From positions 1-64,000 of the forward strand of contig CALAJV010000026.1 in NCBI GenBank assembly GCA_937922805.1: a DNA stretch of 64,000 bases, in the 5' to 3' direction. A program made the position numbers and the translations under genes. Shown here in pieces: positions 33,801 to 42,734 of this stretch (within the stretch, counting starts at the first letter, position 1; the number at the start of each line of letters is the position of its first letter). The DNA is from an uncultured Acidimicrobiales bacterium. GTDB taxonomy: Bacteria; Actinomycetota; Acidimicrobiia; Acidimicrobiales; SZUA-35. The notes beneath the pieces are model-generated. The model ran no database searches. It saw only the letters and a program-made list of their open reading frames with translations, and was not told the origin of the DNA.

Positions 33801-34627
33801 TATCGGGTTCGACCAGGCTGGCGGCTGTTATTGGCGATCCGGTCACCCATTCTCTGTCGCCAGTTATTCATAACGCAGCCTTCGCGGCGTTGGGACTGGA
33901 CTGGCGGTATGTCGCTTTTCCAGTAGTCGAAGAAAACGGTAAGGACGCGGTCGAAGCGATGCGAACCCTAGGGATAAGTGGCCTTTCGGTAACGATGCCG
34001 CACAAAGCAGCAGCGGCTCTGAGCGCAGACAAACGGACCCCGGTAGCCGAACGTCTCGGCGTGGCAAATTGTCTCTATTGGGACCAGGGGAACATTGTCG
34101 CTCACTCGACCGACGGCGACGGACTGGTGGCTTCACTGAACGAAGCACACCCGACCGTGCTTGACGGCGCCGCAGTAGCGGTGCTGGGAGCCGGTGGCGC
34201 CGCCCGGTCGATCGTCGAAGCGCTTGGCCGCACCAACGTCAGCAAAATTTCAGTCGTGAACCGGACGGCCGAGCGAGCCGACCAGGCAGCCAGCTTGGCT
34301 CCTCAAGCGCTGGTTGGAAACGTCGACGCTGTTGCTTCGGCCAACGTAGTAATTAACGCCACTGCCGTTGGAATGAACGGTGGACCTGAACCAGACGGAC
34401 TTCCGTGTCCTTCAGACGCAATAGCTGGTCAGACGTTGGTAGTCGATATCGTCTACAACCCGATGACAACTCCTTTGCTCTCGGTGGCACAACAATCTGG
34501 GATCTCAACTGTCGGCGGACTCCCCATGCTTGTTCATCAAGCGGCGCTAGCGTTCGAGTGTTGGACCGGCCACAAAGCTCCAATAGCCGAGATGACTGCG
34601 GCCGTAGCTTCCCATCTCAAGGCATAA
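33797..34627 (+). CDS. aroE: Shikimate dehydrogenase
   Basis: AroE reduces 3-dehydroshikimate to shikimate with NADPH. The shikimate-binding SLSP motif (residues 19-22), catalytic K70 (TMPHKAA) and D106 (STDGDG), and the nucleotide-binding loop GAGGAARSIVEAL are present, as is the GGLPMLVHQAALAFE block near the C-terminus. It is 276 residues, normal size. GTG 33797 overlaps the mltG stop by 4 bp. The next steps of the pathway are nearby as the aroK-aroB fusion at 36510. Confidence 0.95.
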   Translation: MISGSTRLAAVIGDPVTHSLSPVIHNAAFAALGLDWRYVAFPVVEENGKDAVEAMRTLGISGLSVTMPHKAAAALSADKRTPVAERLGVANCLYWDQGNIVAHSTDGDGLVASLNEAHPTVLDGAAVAVLGAGGAARSIVEALGRTNVSKISVVNRTAERADQAASLAPQALVGNVDAVASANVVINATAVGMNGGPEPDGLPCPSDAIAGQTLVVDIVYNPMTTPLLSVAQQSGISTVGGLPMLVHQAALAFECWTGHKAPIAEMTAAVASHLKA

Positions 34628-34779
34628 TTCTCACGTTTTCGCCTCTCTGTTGTCCTACCCGGGTGCTGATCGGCTGACCAGTTGTTGTCGCCGTGCTTGA
34701 TTTGCCGGCGCCAGTGCCGAAGGAGAGAAGTACCGAAAAACTCGCCGGGCGGAGCCAGGCGGTGACGAATGGAAGTCCT

Positions 34780-35643
34780 ATGTTGCAGGGATCGCTCGAA
34801 AAATTCGCTTTGGACGAGGTGTTAGGCTTGCTCTCCAGCACATCCAAAACCGGTCATCTCGAGATAGCCGGAGACCGCGGGCACGGCTCGCTTCTGTTTA
34901 GCGACGGAAAATTGGTCGACGCCAAAGCTAGCAACGCTGGCAATGGCAAGGATCTTGAGGACGTAATGTTCGAACTCCTCCGATTCAAAGACGGGACGTT
35001 TAACTTCGATAGCCGAGAAGTCGAAGTAGCTGAGGACGCATCTTCTGTTGACGCGGTCTTGGTTGCCGCCGAATCCAGACTTCGTGATTGGCAGCAGATC
35101 GAAGCAGTCGTCCCGTCGATGGCTCACATGGTTACCCCTGTGGCCCAGCTGCCGTCCGAGGAAGTCACGATTTCTCGAACCGAGTGGTCTGCTATCACTA
35201 CGATTGCTGCCGGGTGCCCGGTATCAGTCGTTTGCGATCAGCTTGACTTAGGCGAGGTCGAAGGAAGCCGGTTGGTGAAGGACCTAGCTGAACGAAGGTT
35301 GATATCGGTTGACGAGCCAGCAGTTGGTCGTCCTGGAGTTGCTGGCGGTAGCAGTATTGCGACACCAACCGCTGCTCCGGTTTCAGCCAGCGATCTGTAT
35401 CCGGCGCCAGTGCAACCTTTGGCCGAAGATGAGCGGCCGCCAATCCCTCCTCCCCCTGGTGGACTAGATCCTCTTGGAACCGACGATGAAGCGCTTGATA
35501 GCTTCATTCCTCCGCCACCTCCGGCTCCGCCGTCACCAGCTGAGATTAACGAGTTCGATGTCAATGATGCATCGGAACTTCTTGATGGCGAAGAAGCAGA
35601 AGAAGGTGGACTGCTCATGCAGTACCTAAGCGGCGACGACTAA
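34780..35643 (+). CDS. DUF4388 (PATAN) domain protein
   Basis: The protein begins LQGSLEKFALDEVLGLLSST, followed by KTGHLEI, GSLLFSDGKLVDA and a FKDGTFNF block, which together are the DUF4388/PATAN pattern. A middle helical region follows, then from about residue 190 a Pro/Ala/Ser-rich, acidic tail with two polyproline runs (PPIPPPPGG and PPPPPAPPSPAE). DUF4388 proteins are often found with two-component or gliding/pilus functions; the role here is unknown. ATG 34780 is chosen because GGAAG lies 4 nt upstream and the domain begins directly after it; GTG 34693 would add 29 unconserved residues. The prepilin peptidase gene starts 17 bp downstream. Confidence 0.8.
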   Translation: MLQGSLEKFALDEVLGLLSSTSKTGHLEIAGDRGHGSLLFSDGKLVDAKASNAGNGKDLEDVMFELLRFKDGTFNFDSREVEVAEDASSVDAVLVAAESRLRDWQQIEAVVPSMAHMVTPVAQLPSEEVTISRTEWSAITTIAAGCPVSVVCDQLDLGEVEGSRLVKDLAERRLISVDEPAVGRPGVAGGSSIATPTAAPVSASDLYPAPVQPLAEDERPPIPPPPGGLDPLGTDDEALDSFIPPPPPAPPSPAEINEFDVNDASELLDGEEAEEGGLLMQYLSGDD

Positions 35644-35660
35644 ACCGGCTCGGAGCTTCG

Positions 35661-36443
35661 ATGGAGACTACTCGGCTACTACTTGGCATTGGTTTCTTTT
35701 TGTTCGGGCTGGCTCTTGGTCCCTGGCTCGGCATAGCCGTGGACCGAGTAGTCGAGCGGGTCAGTTTCCGGCCCGAACATCGATGCACCAACTGTCAACA
35801 AGGCCAAGGTCGTTCTAGTCTCATCCCAGTCGTCAGCTGGTTTGCCGATTGTGTGACATGCAACCAGTCCGTTGGCCGGCGTTATCTCATGGTTGATGTT
35901 GCCACAGCCTTCACGTTCGCCGCGTTGGCCTATCGGTTCGGTGCCGTTGCCGTTCTTGGACCGTACCTCGCGTTCGGTGCTGTCTTGATCGTTCTGTCTG
36001 CCATCGACTTCGAAACGCACCTACTACCAAACATTATTGTTTGGCCGTCGGTATTGACCGGACTGTTTTTGATCTTGGTAATTTCTGGTCAGCTTGGCTA
36101 TTCCGAAGGAATCTCATCGGCGCTGCTAGGCGGAGCAGTCTTCGGTGGGTTCATTGGATTGTCCCACGTTGTCTATGCCCCCGGAATGGGCCGAGGCGAC
36201 GTGAAGCTGTCTTTGTTGTTGGGGCTGTTCCTCGGGTGGATGCATCCGAGCCTGATTGAAGCCACCCGGCTAGTCTTTCTGACCATCATTGCTGCTCTGC
36301 TTGGTGGGGGACTGATCGGCTTGGTTTACAACCGGGTTCGCAAGCTCGGCAAGGCAGAGATTCCGTTTGGTCCGGCCTTAGCCATTGCTACGATCACTGC
36401 CGTTATCGTGTCGCCTCGGTTGGTTGATGTCGTCACCTACTAG
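35661..36443 (+). CDS. Prepilin peptidase (A24 family, PilD-like)
   Basis: This is a membrane aspartyl protease that cleaves, and in many cases N-methylates, type IV prepilin-like proteins. The two catalytic aspartates are D116 (AIDFETHLLPN) and D180 in the GxGD motif (GMGRGDVKLS). The N-terminal domain has the cysteine tetrad C42, C45, C64 and C67, associated with the methylase half. It has about eight hydrophobic helices. No pilin, PilB or PilC gene occurs in the window; the only partner nearby is the DUF4388 gene 17 bp upstream. The start is ATG 35661 with a GGAG-like site. Confidence 0.9.
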   Translation: METTRLLLGIGFFLFGLALGPWLGIAVDRVVERVSFRPEHRCTNCQQGQGRSSLIPVVSWFADCVTCNQSVGRRYLMVDVATAFTFAALAYRFGAVAVLGPYLAFGAVLIVLSAIDFETHLLPNIIVWPSVLTGLFLILVISGQLGYSEGISSALLGGAVFGGFIGLSHVVYAPGMGRGDVKLSLLLGLFLGWMHPSLIEATRLVFLTIIAALLGGGLIGLVYNRVRKLGKAEIPFGPALAIATITAVIVSPRLVDVVTY

Positions 36444-36497
36444 CAGCTATCAGGGTCTTTCTGTCTTAATCAGTCCCAGACCGGCCGAATCGCCGGT

Positions 36498-36503
36498 TAT
36501 TCT
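36498..36503 (+). promoter_or_regulatory. Probable -10 element of a leaderless aroKB transcript
   Basis: TATTCT is followed by 6 nt and GTG 36510. A small inverted repeat, CCGGC / GCCGG (36481-36496), lies immediately upstream. There is no Shine-Dalgarno. Confidence 0.45.
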
Positions 36504-36509
36504 GACGTA

Positions 36510-38069
36510 GTGACTGATAGGCCGCTTGTATTCATCGGACTTCCAGGCTCGGGAAAGTCGGCTGTTGCTGAACAACTCGGGCTTGCCCTAGGTCGACCGG
36601 TCATTTCCATTGATCAACTAGTAGTTGATCGGGTTGGAATGTCGATTGCTGATTTGTTCGTAGCCGAAGGGGAGCAAGAGTTCCGCAGGCTAGAGACCGA
36701 GCTTCTCAATGAGGTCATGAACAATCACCCGAACTCGATTGTTGATGGAGGCGGAGGTTTAGTAGTCGGACGCGAGAATCGGCGCATAATTCGAGAACAG
36801 GCCGTAGCAGTCTGGCTCGACGCTCCGAACCAGACTTTGCTCGACCGAATGGCTTCTTTTGGGTCCCGTCCGCTCTTGACCGACAACCCGTCCGATTCGA
36901 TAGCTGAACTACGCCGTAGTCGTCTAGTCCACTACACCACTGTGGCTGATGCAATTGTTCAGACTGCGGGCAAAACAGTGGACGAGGTGGTGAGTCTCGT
37001 CACCGAACGACTACAGCAACTAGATGGCGACCAATCAGAAACTGGGTTCTGTCGAAAGGGGTTCCGTACCGAGCAGGTAGAGCTGGCTGATGGTCGGACA
37101 TACCCGGTTGTCATAGGACGAGGGGCCACGGCCAAGTTGTCAGACCTGTTGCCCGAATCAGCCAAACGGGTCGCGGTTATCACCCAGGCCGGGATTGGAG
37201 TGACCGTTGCCAGCGGTCGGGATCAAAAAGTCTTCACCGTCGAGGATGGCGAGCAAGCTAAGCGACTCGATGTCGTTGGCAAACTCTGTTCGGAAATGGC
37301 CTCGTGGGGGATGACTCGGTCCGATGTAGTTGTATCGGTAGGCGGCGGAGTGGTATCAGACCTGGCTGGATTTGTTGCTGCGAGCTATCACCGCGGAATC
37401 CCAGTCGTCCACGTTTCGACGACCCTGCTTGGCCAAATCGACGCAGCAATCGGTGGAAAATGTGGGGTGAACCTGCCAGAAGGGAAGAACTTAGTTGGGG
37501 CGTTCTGGCAACCTGCGGCCGTTATCTGCGACACCGAGACACTGGAGACGTTACCGGCGAGAGAATTCGTTAGCGGAATGGGGGAGCTGGCAAAGTATCA
37601 CTTCCTTGGTGGCGGGGATCTAGCAGCTGCCAATCTTGATGAGCGGGTGGCCCGCTCCGTCCGAATCAAAGCTGACGTGGTCGGTGGCGATGAACGAGAA
37701 GGCGGTCGACGAGCCATCCTAAACTATGGCCACACGCTCGCTCATGCCCTTGAGACGGCTGGTGGCTATGAACTGCGCCATGGCGAAGCGGTCGGCATTG
37801 GCTTGGTATATGCCGCCGAGGTGGCTCGAAGATTGGGTCGAGTCGATCAAGCAGCAGTAGAGCTGCACCGAGCAGTCGTACAGGGCTATGGCCTTGACCC
37901 CACGGTTCCAACTGGATTTGATCACGAAAAACTCGTTGATCTTTTTGGTCGAGACAAGAAGGCCATTACTGGCATAACTTTTGTGCTTGATGGCCCAAGC
38001 GGCGTCGAACCAGTACTTGTTGAAGATCGTCAACTTCTACTAGACGCGTTCGAAGCAGTGAGCGCCTAG
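36510..38069 (+). CDS. aroKB: Bifunctional shikimate kinase / 3-dehydroquinate synthase fusion
   Basis: One 519-residue chain carries two enzymes. Residues 1 to about 175 are shikimate kinase: P-loop GLPGSGKS (10-17), D35, and the GGGG loop (80-83). Residues from about 185 are 3-dehydroquinate synthase: NAD-binding VSVGGGVVSDLAGFVA, the LLGQIDAAIGGKCGVNL block, and metal ligands in GMGELAKY, YGHTLAHALE and RHGEAVGIG. The kinase acts fifth and the synthase second in the shikimate pathway, so the fusion joins non-consecutive steps; in many bacteria aroK and aroB are adjacent separate genes. The linker (about 175-190) is short. The start is GTG 36510 with TATTCT 6 nt upstream. Confidence 0.95.
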   Translation: MTDRPLVFIGLPGSGKSAVAEQLGLALGRPVISIDQLVVDRVGMSIADLFVAEGEQEFRRLETELLNEVMNNHPNSIVDGGGGLVVGRENRRIIREQAVAVWLDAPNQTLLDRMASFGSRPLLTDNPSDSIAELRRSRLVHYTTVADAIVQTAGKTVDEVVSLVTERLQQLDGDQSETGFCRKGFRTEQVELADGRTYPVVIGRGATAKLSDLLPESAKRVAVITQAGIGVTVASGRDQKVFTVEDGEQAKRLDVVGKLCSEMASWGMTRSDVVVSVGGGVVSDLAGFVAASYHRGIPVVHVSTTLLGQIDAAIGGKCGVNLPEGKNLVGAFWQPAAVICDTETLETLPAREFVSGMGELAKYHFLGGGDLAAANLDERVARSVRIKADVVGGDEREGGRRAILNYGHTLAHALETAGGYELRHGEAVGIGLVYAAEVARRLGRVDQAAVELHRAVVQGYGLDPTVPTGFDHEKLVDLFGRDKKAITGITFVLDGPSGVEPVLVEDRQLLLDAFEAVSA

Positions 38070-38099
38070 TGAAACCCACGGAACTAAGCTGACAACCAA

Positions 38100-39221
38100 A
38101 TGAATCAGGCTGACTCAAGGTTAGGTGTCGCTGAGTTTTCAGCGATGGATCGATCGCTACGACTTCGGGCTGTTCGTCAGTCGATAGCGGAAGCAAGCTG
38201 TGACGCGCTGATTGTGACGAAGTCCCAGAATGTACGCTGGCTCACCGGCTTCACCGGATCAAATGGCACAGCTGTAGTCACCGGCGATGGTCTGACGTTA
38301 GTCACCGATGGTCGCTACACCACACAGGCCGAATCCGAGCTAAGCGAGGCCAAAGTTGAAGCCGACGTCATCATTAGCCGAGAGCTCCTCGGATCGCTTC
38401 AAAAATCCATGGGTCCGAGCAAGCGAGTAGGGCTCGAAAGCGAAGACATTTCTTGGGCTCAGCAACGGCTAATCGAAGAAGGTCTGCATGACAGAGAACT
38501 TGTCGCCACCGCTGGACTGGTAGAACAGCTTCGAAAGGTTAAAGACGCCGGGGAAATAGACCGGCTTCGACACGCGGCAAAAATCACTGACCAGGCGTTG
38601 GCTGACGTCAGATCAGAACTGAGTCAAGGTTGCTCGGAACGCCAAATTGCTCAGTTGCTAGAACAAGGAATGCGCCAGCTCGGAGCCGACGACGTGAGCT
38701 TTCCTACAATTGTTGCCTCAGGACCGAATAGCGCGTTACCTCACGCCTCACCAACGGATCGAACTATCGAAACTGGCGACCTCGTAATCATTGACGTCGG
38801 CGCCCGTGTCGATGGCTACGGGAGCGATATGACCCGCACGTTTATGATCGGAAGCTCAACAAGCGAGCAATCTGATCTGTACCGCGCAGTGGCCAGAGCC
38901 CAGGCAGCCGGACTGTCAGCCGTTCGCCACGGAGTTGACGCTAAAACAGTGGACGACGTGTGTCGTCAATCCTTAGCTGAGGACTCCCTCGATGCAGCGT
39001 TCATCCATGGTGCCGGTCATGGTATCGGGCTCGAAATACATGAGAATCCCATTTTGTCGGCTCGCACCGAGGAAACAATCCAGACCGGGTATGTGATTAC
39101 GGTTGAACCCGGAGCGTATCTACCCGAGATCGGGGGAGTTCGGGTGGAAGACTCGGTAATCGTCACTGCTACCGGCTGTACGCCTATAACGAAGAGTCCC
39201 AAAGATCCGCTTGTCACCTGA
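38100..39221 (+). CDS. pepP: M24B family Xaa-Pro aminopeptidase
   Basis: Cytoplasmic metallo-aminopeptidase that removes an N-terminal residue preceding proline. The creatinase-like N-terminal domain (VRWLTGFTGSNG, LVTDGRYTTQAESE) is followed by the pita-bread domain with the metal ligands in VIIDVGARVDGYGSDMTRTF (two Asp), HGAGHGIGLEIHE (His), VEPGAYLPEIGGVRVEDSV (two Glu). It has 373 residues. The start is ATG 38100, or ATG 38145 if shorter; a TAAGCT lies 9 nt before 38100. It precedes efp, the usual position of this gene in actinobacteria and firmicutes. Confidence 0.92.
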   Translation: MNQADSRLGVAEFSAMDRSLRLRAVRQSIAEASCDALIVTKSQNVRWLTGFTGSNGTAVVTGDGLTLVTDGRYTTQAESELSEAKVEADVIISRELLGSLQKSMGPSKRVGLESEDISWAQQRLIEEGLHDRELVATAGLVEQLRKVKDAGEIDRLRHAAKITDQALADVRSELSQGCSERQIAQLLEQGMRQLGADDVSFPTIVASGPNSALPHASPTDRTIETGDLVIIDVGARVDGYGSDMTRTFMIGSSTSEQSDLYRAVARAQAAGLSAVRHGVDAKTVDDVCRQSLAEDSLDAAFIHGAGHGIGLEIHENPILSARTEETIQTGYVITVEPGAYLPEIGGVRVEDSVIVTATGCTPITKSPKDPLVT

Positions 39222-39443
39222 TCCGATCGGGGCGGCACTAGGAATCTCTTCAGATTGAGCGGGTCCTCGTTGGCCCGTTTGGTGTATCCGATTGCGAATC
39301 CAATTTGATTGAGGGAGATTGCGTCTGACCGGGGGTTTGTCTAAGTATTGTGGGATCGGCCATGGGAGATATCTTGTATGGCAGCCTGTCCCAACCGCAG
39401 CCACAGTTGTTGGCCGCCCTTTCACTCAGACCGGAATCTCACT

Positions 39444-40007
39444 ATGTCAACGATTAGCACCAGCGATTTCAAGAATGGAATGACAATCGAGCTGTCAGAA
39501 GGTCTCTTCCAGCTGCAGGAGTTCCAGCATGTTAAGCCGGGTAAAGGCGGCGCATTCGTGCGAACTACGCTGAAGAACGTAAGGACCGGAGCAGTAGTCG
39601 ATAAGACGTTCCGAGCCGGTGAAAAAGTTGAGAGCGCCTTCATTGAGAAAAGGGAGAAGCAGTATCTGTACCGCGATGGCGAGGGTTTCGCGGTCATGGA
39701 CAATGAGACCTTTGAACAACTAACGGTCGCTCCTGAATCGATGAGCGATGCCGCGAACTACATCACCGAAGGATCTTCGTTGGTGTTTCTTATGTACGGC
39801 GATGAAATAGTTGGCACCGACCTGCCGGCGTCAGTCGAACTCGAAGTAACCGAGACTGAACCAGGGCTTCAAGGCGACCGAGTGTCGGGAGCGAGGAAGC
39901 CAGCAACCTGTGAAACGGGACTAATCGTGCAAGTTCCTCTGTTCGTAAACGTGGGTGAACGCATAAAGATCGACACCCGTTCCGGTGAGTACCAGACCCG
40001 AGCTTGA
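39444..40007 (+). CDS. efp: Translation elongation factor P
   Basis: EF-P binds between the P and E sites and rescues ribosomes stalled on proline runs. The start is ATG 39444, giving 187 residues; the frame is open upstream to 39348 but that part is unconserved. The modification loop reads KPGKGGAF with K34 at the tip. Domains II and III follow (LYRDGEGFAVMDNETFEQ; GDRVSGARKPATCETGLIVQVP). The 220-bp region before it has no other gene. The stop overlaps nusB (TTGA). The polyproline-containing DUF4388 protein nearby is a possible client, purely as inference. Confidence 0.97.
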   Translation: MSTISTSDFKNGMTIELSEGLFQLQEFQHVKPGKGGAFVRTTLKNVRTGAVVDKTFRAGEKVESAFIEKREKQYLYRDGEGFAVMDNETFEQLTVAPESMSDAANYITEGSSLVFLMYGDEIVGTDLPASVELEVTETEPGLQGDRVSGARKPATCETGLIVQVPLFVNVGERIKIDTRSGEYQTRA

Positions 40008-40450
40008 GCGTGACCAACGAACAACCGACATCGCCGGCGGGAAACAGCGGCGAGAGCGAGCCTCGGCGAGTTAGTCGACGCGAGGCTAGAGAACGCGCCG
40101 TTGAATTGGCCTATGAAGCCCAGATGCGAGAATGGACCGTGGAAGAGTTAGTCAACTCTCTAGTGGTTAAACCAGATCCGTTCGTGATCGAGCTCATGGA
40201 ACGGGCAGAGCAGAATCGGGAACAAGTCGACGCGCTGCTGGGGCAGAAGGCAAAAGGGTGGTCGCTGGATCGGATGCCGCCGATCGACCTGGTAGTAATG
40301 AGGATCGCCGCCGCTGAACTCCTAACCGCTGATACCCCTACTGGAGTGATACTGTCGGAAGCGGTTGAGCTAGCAACCCGATACTCCACCGAAGAGTCCG
40401 GTCGGTTTGTTAACGGGGTTCTGGCAGCGATAGCTAGAGACATTCGGTAG
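40004..40450 (+). CDS. nusB: Transcription antitermination factor NusB
   Basis: NusB works with NusE in rRNA antitermination. The basic N-terminus (RRVSRREARERAVELAYEAQ) and the conserved C-terminal helices (IDLVVMRIAAAELL, GVILSEAVELATRYSTEESG, RFVNGVLAAIARDIR) are clear. TTG 40004 overlaps the efp stop as TTGA; GTG 40010 is an alternative two codons later. The length of 148 residues is normal. Two consecutive hairpins follow the stop and probably end the efp-nusB transcript. Confidence 0.95.
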   Translation: MSVTNEQPTSPAGNSGESEPRRVSRREARERAVELAYEAQMREWTVEELVNSLVVKPDPFVIELMERAEQNREQVDALLGQKAKGWSLDRMPPIDLVVMRIAAAELLTADTPTGVILSEAVELATRYSTEESGRFVNGVLAAIARDIR

Positions 40451-40462
40451 CAAGCTACATCG

Positions 40463-40503
40463 GCCCTTTCGACAGGGCGCTTGGTCGAAATCTGACCAAG
40501 TTT
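40463..40503 (+). terminator. Tandem hairpins after nusB
   Basis: The first hairpin is GCCCT (40463-40467) with AGGGC (40474-40478). The second is CTTGGTC (40480-40486) with GACCAAG (40494-40500), loop of 7 nt, followed by TTT. The T-run is short, so termination may be partial. Confidence 0.5.
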
Positions 40504-40545
40504 GACGAGCGGTGTCGGCCAAGGCAACAAAACGCCGTTCGATAG

Positions 40546-40551
40546 TATAAA
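40546..40551 (+). promoter_or_regulatory. Possible -10 element upstream of the CAP-domain gene
   Basis: TATAAA lies 30 bp before GTG 40581. No clear -35 hexamer is present at 16-18 bp. Confidence 0.35.
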
Positions 40552-40580
40552 TCTTCGCTGGGCCGAGCCGATGGGTACAG

Positions 40581-41768
40581 GTGCCGCTCAGCACCACCCC
40601 GCCACCATCTGCCGCTCTTGAAATTGAGAAGGTACCGCCTCGTCCTACGCCTCAGCGTGGGTCAAGATGGCTTTTCCGGCTTGTCCTAGTCGCGTTCCTG
40701 TCGACTATGGGGTTGGCGTCAGCTACCGTTATCACCACGGATCCGGCCGGGACCATCGGCCCCCCTTGGCTCGACACGGCGGACCGCGACGTTGTTTGGT
40801 CGGCATTCGAAAACGAGTTCGATGACAATGCCTCTCCCATGGAGTGGACCGGTTCGTATGACGGGTGTCGTCCAGGCCAGAGCTCCGAAAAGTTGCGTAA
40901 AGAATCGATTCGACGGGTCAACTTTTATCGAGCCATGGCTGGCGTCCCGGCGACCGTGACCGAAAACTCCGAATACTCAGCCAAAGCCCAATATGGCGCC
41001 CTCATGATGTCGTCAGAGGGAACTCTTTCTCACACACCGGATGAGTCTTACGCTTGCTTTACCAGTACTGGCGCTGACGCCGCAGGAAACAGCAATCTGT
41101 ACCTCGGCCGGTCTGGGCCATCGGCTATCGATGGATATATCCAAGATCCTGGTGATCGGAATCGAGACGTCGGTCATCGAAACACGATCCTTCATCCGCC
41201 GACGACCGAAATGGGCGTCGGCCACGTTTCCGGCAACGACGATCTGTACCAATCAAACGTTCTGTGGGTCTTCGACAAGAACGTCTTTAGCGACCCGCCT
41301 CCTCTCCGAGAAGAGTCAGGCTTCGTTGCGTGGCCGCCCCGAGGTCATGTTCCTCAAGAAATCGTCCATCCTCGTTGGTCATTTGGGCTCGTCGACGCAA
41401 ACTTTGACGCGGCTTCAGTCAAAATGACTGTTGGCGCTGAATCGGTACCGCTTCACGTCGTGGCCAGGTTGAGTAAGGCCGGACATGTGCCGTCACCCAT
41501 AATTGTGTGGGAGACATCGGGACCAATCAACTCGCTGTACGAACAAGACAAGATACTCGCCCACGATTTAACAGTCTCCATTGAGGTGTCGAACGTTCTG
41601 ATCGATGGAATATCTCAAAGCTTCCGATACGACGTCACCGTCATGGGACAAGAACAAGGCGACCAAGCTCAGAACACCTTGGCGTTTACCGACGAAGATT
41701 CAGTTAGTTTCGATCTTGAATCGGCCATCAAAACTGGGCTTTGGCCGGCGACGCTCCTGCTCGACTAG
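40581..41768 (+). CDS. Secreted or membrane-anchored CAP (SCP/PR-1-like) domain protein
   Basis: A cytoplasmic Pro-rich N-terminus is followed by one hydrophobic helix (about residues 30-48, signal anchor). The CAP domain runs from about residue 100 to 250: RRVNFYRAMAGVPATVTEN, a YSAKAQYGALMM block, the histidine in LSHTPDESYACF, then VGHRNTILHPPTTEMGVGH. A second, beta-rich region of about 140 residues follows. CAP proteins are extracellular; bacterial functions are mostly unknown. No neighbour gives a clear role. The start is GTG 40581. Confidence 0.85.
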   Translation: MPLSTTPPPSAALEIEKVPPRPTPQRGSRWLFRLVLVAFLSTMGLASATVITTDPAGTIGPPWLDTADRDVVWSAFENEFDDNASPMEWTGSYDGCRPGQSSEKLRKESIRRVNFYRAMAGVPATVTENSEYSAKAQYGALMMSSEGTLSHTPDESYACFTSTGADAAGNSNLYLGRSGPSAIDGYIQDPGDRNRDVGHRNTILHPPTTEMGVGHVSGNDDLYQSNVLWVFDKNVFSDPPPLREESGFVAWPPRGHVPQEIVHPRWSFGLVDANFDAASVKMTVGAESVPLHVVARLSKAGHVPSPIIVWETSGPINSLYEQDKILAHDLTVSIEVSNVLIDGISQSFRYDVTVMGQEQGDQAQNTLAFTDEDSVSFDLESAIKTGLWPATLLLD

Positions 41769-41850
41769 AACTGAGCAACGAAATTTCGACCCCAGTCGAG
41801 GTAGCAGCTACGGTGCAGTAAACGGCAGCGAGTAGTTTGGGGCAAATACG

Positions 41851-42684
41851 GTGAGCAAGATCGACTTAGATACCGGAACAGACGATTTGATCGGTTGGAT
41901 CGTTGATGACCACATCGCAGTGTTGTCATTCAATCGGCCATCTCGGCGAAACGCTCTGTCGGCTGAGGTGTACGAGGGCTTTGTCTCGACCTTGCCTCAA
42001 CTAGCGGCCGATCCCGCCATTAGAGTTCTGATGCTTACCGGGACTGGTGGTGCGTTTTGTGCCGGTGGCGACGTTAAGGCCATGAACGAACGTAATCAGT
42101 CATCGGCTTCTGGTACTGGCGCTTCTGAGAGCAGAGTCGATGATTTGCGGCTGAGACAACGTCAAGTTTCTTTGGCGCTTCATCAATTCCCTCAACCCGT
42201 GGTAGCAGCACTACCGGGGGCGGCTGCGGGCGCTGGGTTTTCAATTGCGATGGCGGCTGATATTCGACTGGCAGCCGAAAGCGCCCTGCTAGTCACGGCA
42301 TTCGCTGGAGTCGGAGCTTCGGGCGACTTTGGTGGCAGCTGGTTCCTGAATCGACTAGTAGGGCCAGCGAAGGCCAAGGAGCTTTACTTCACCTCACCGC
42401 GTCTAACGGCGGAAGAATCGCTGGCTTTGGGTCTGGTCAACCGCGTTCTTCCCGACGAAGGTTTCAACCAAGCCGCCCTCGACTTTTGTGCCGAGCTAGC
42501 TCAGCGGCCTCCTATCGCCCTTCGCTATATGAAGGAAAACATTGACCGAGCCGACACCGCCGATTTGGCCGACGCCCTCGATGCAGAAGCGGCAGCCATG
42601 GTTCGAACCATGGCGACCGTCGATCACAAAGAGGCTGCCGCTGCCTTCGTTGAGAAGCGACAGGCGAACTTTGTTGGTCGCTGA
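41851..42684 (+). CDS. Enoyl-CoA hydratase/isomerase family protein
   Basis: Crotonase-fold protein of 277 residues. The oxyanion-hole blocks are FNRPSRRNALSAEV and GTGGAFCAGGDVKAM, then AALPGAAAGAGFSIAMAADI. At the position of the second catalytic glutamate region it reads GASGDFGGSWFLNRLVG, the pattern of PaaG/isomerase-like members in which one Glu of the classic hydratase is replaced by Asp or Gly, so simple hydratase activity is not certain. It likely acts in fatty acid or phenylacetate-type CoA-ester degradation. GTG 41851 lacks a strong Shine-Dalgarno. It stands 82 bp after the CAP gene with no evident operon partner. Confidence 0.88.
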   Translation: MSKIDLDTGTDDLIGWIVDDHIAVLSFNRPSRRNALSAEVYEGFVSTLPQLAADPAIRVLMLTGTGGAFCAGGDVKAMNERNQSSASGTGASESRVDDLRLRQRQVSLALHQFPQPVVAALPGAAAGAGFSIAMAADIRLAAESALLVTAFAGVGASGDFGGSWFLNRLVGPAKAKELYFTSPRLTAEESLALGLVNRVLPDEGFNQAALDFCAELAQRPPIALRYMKENIDRADTADLADALDAEAAAMVRTMATVDHKEAAAAFVEKRQANFVGR

Positions 42685-42734
42685 AATTTGATGTGACACA
42701 CGACCCCCGAAATGGGAGTACACCTTTGCGATAG

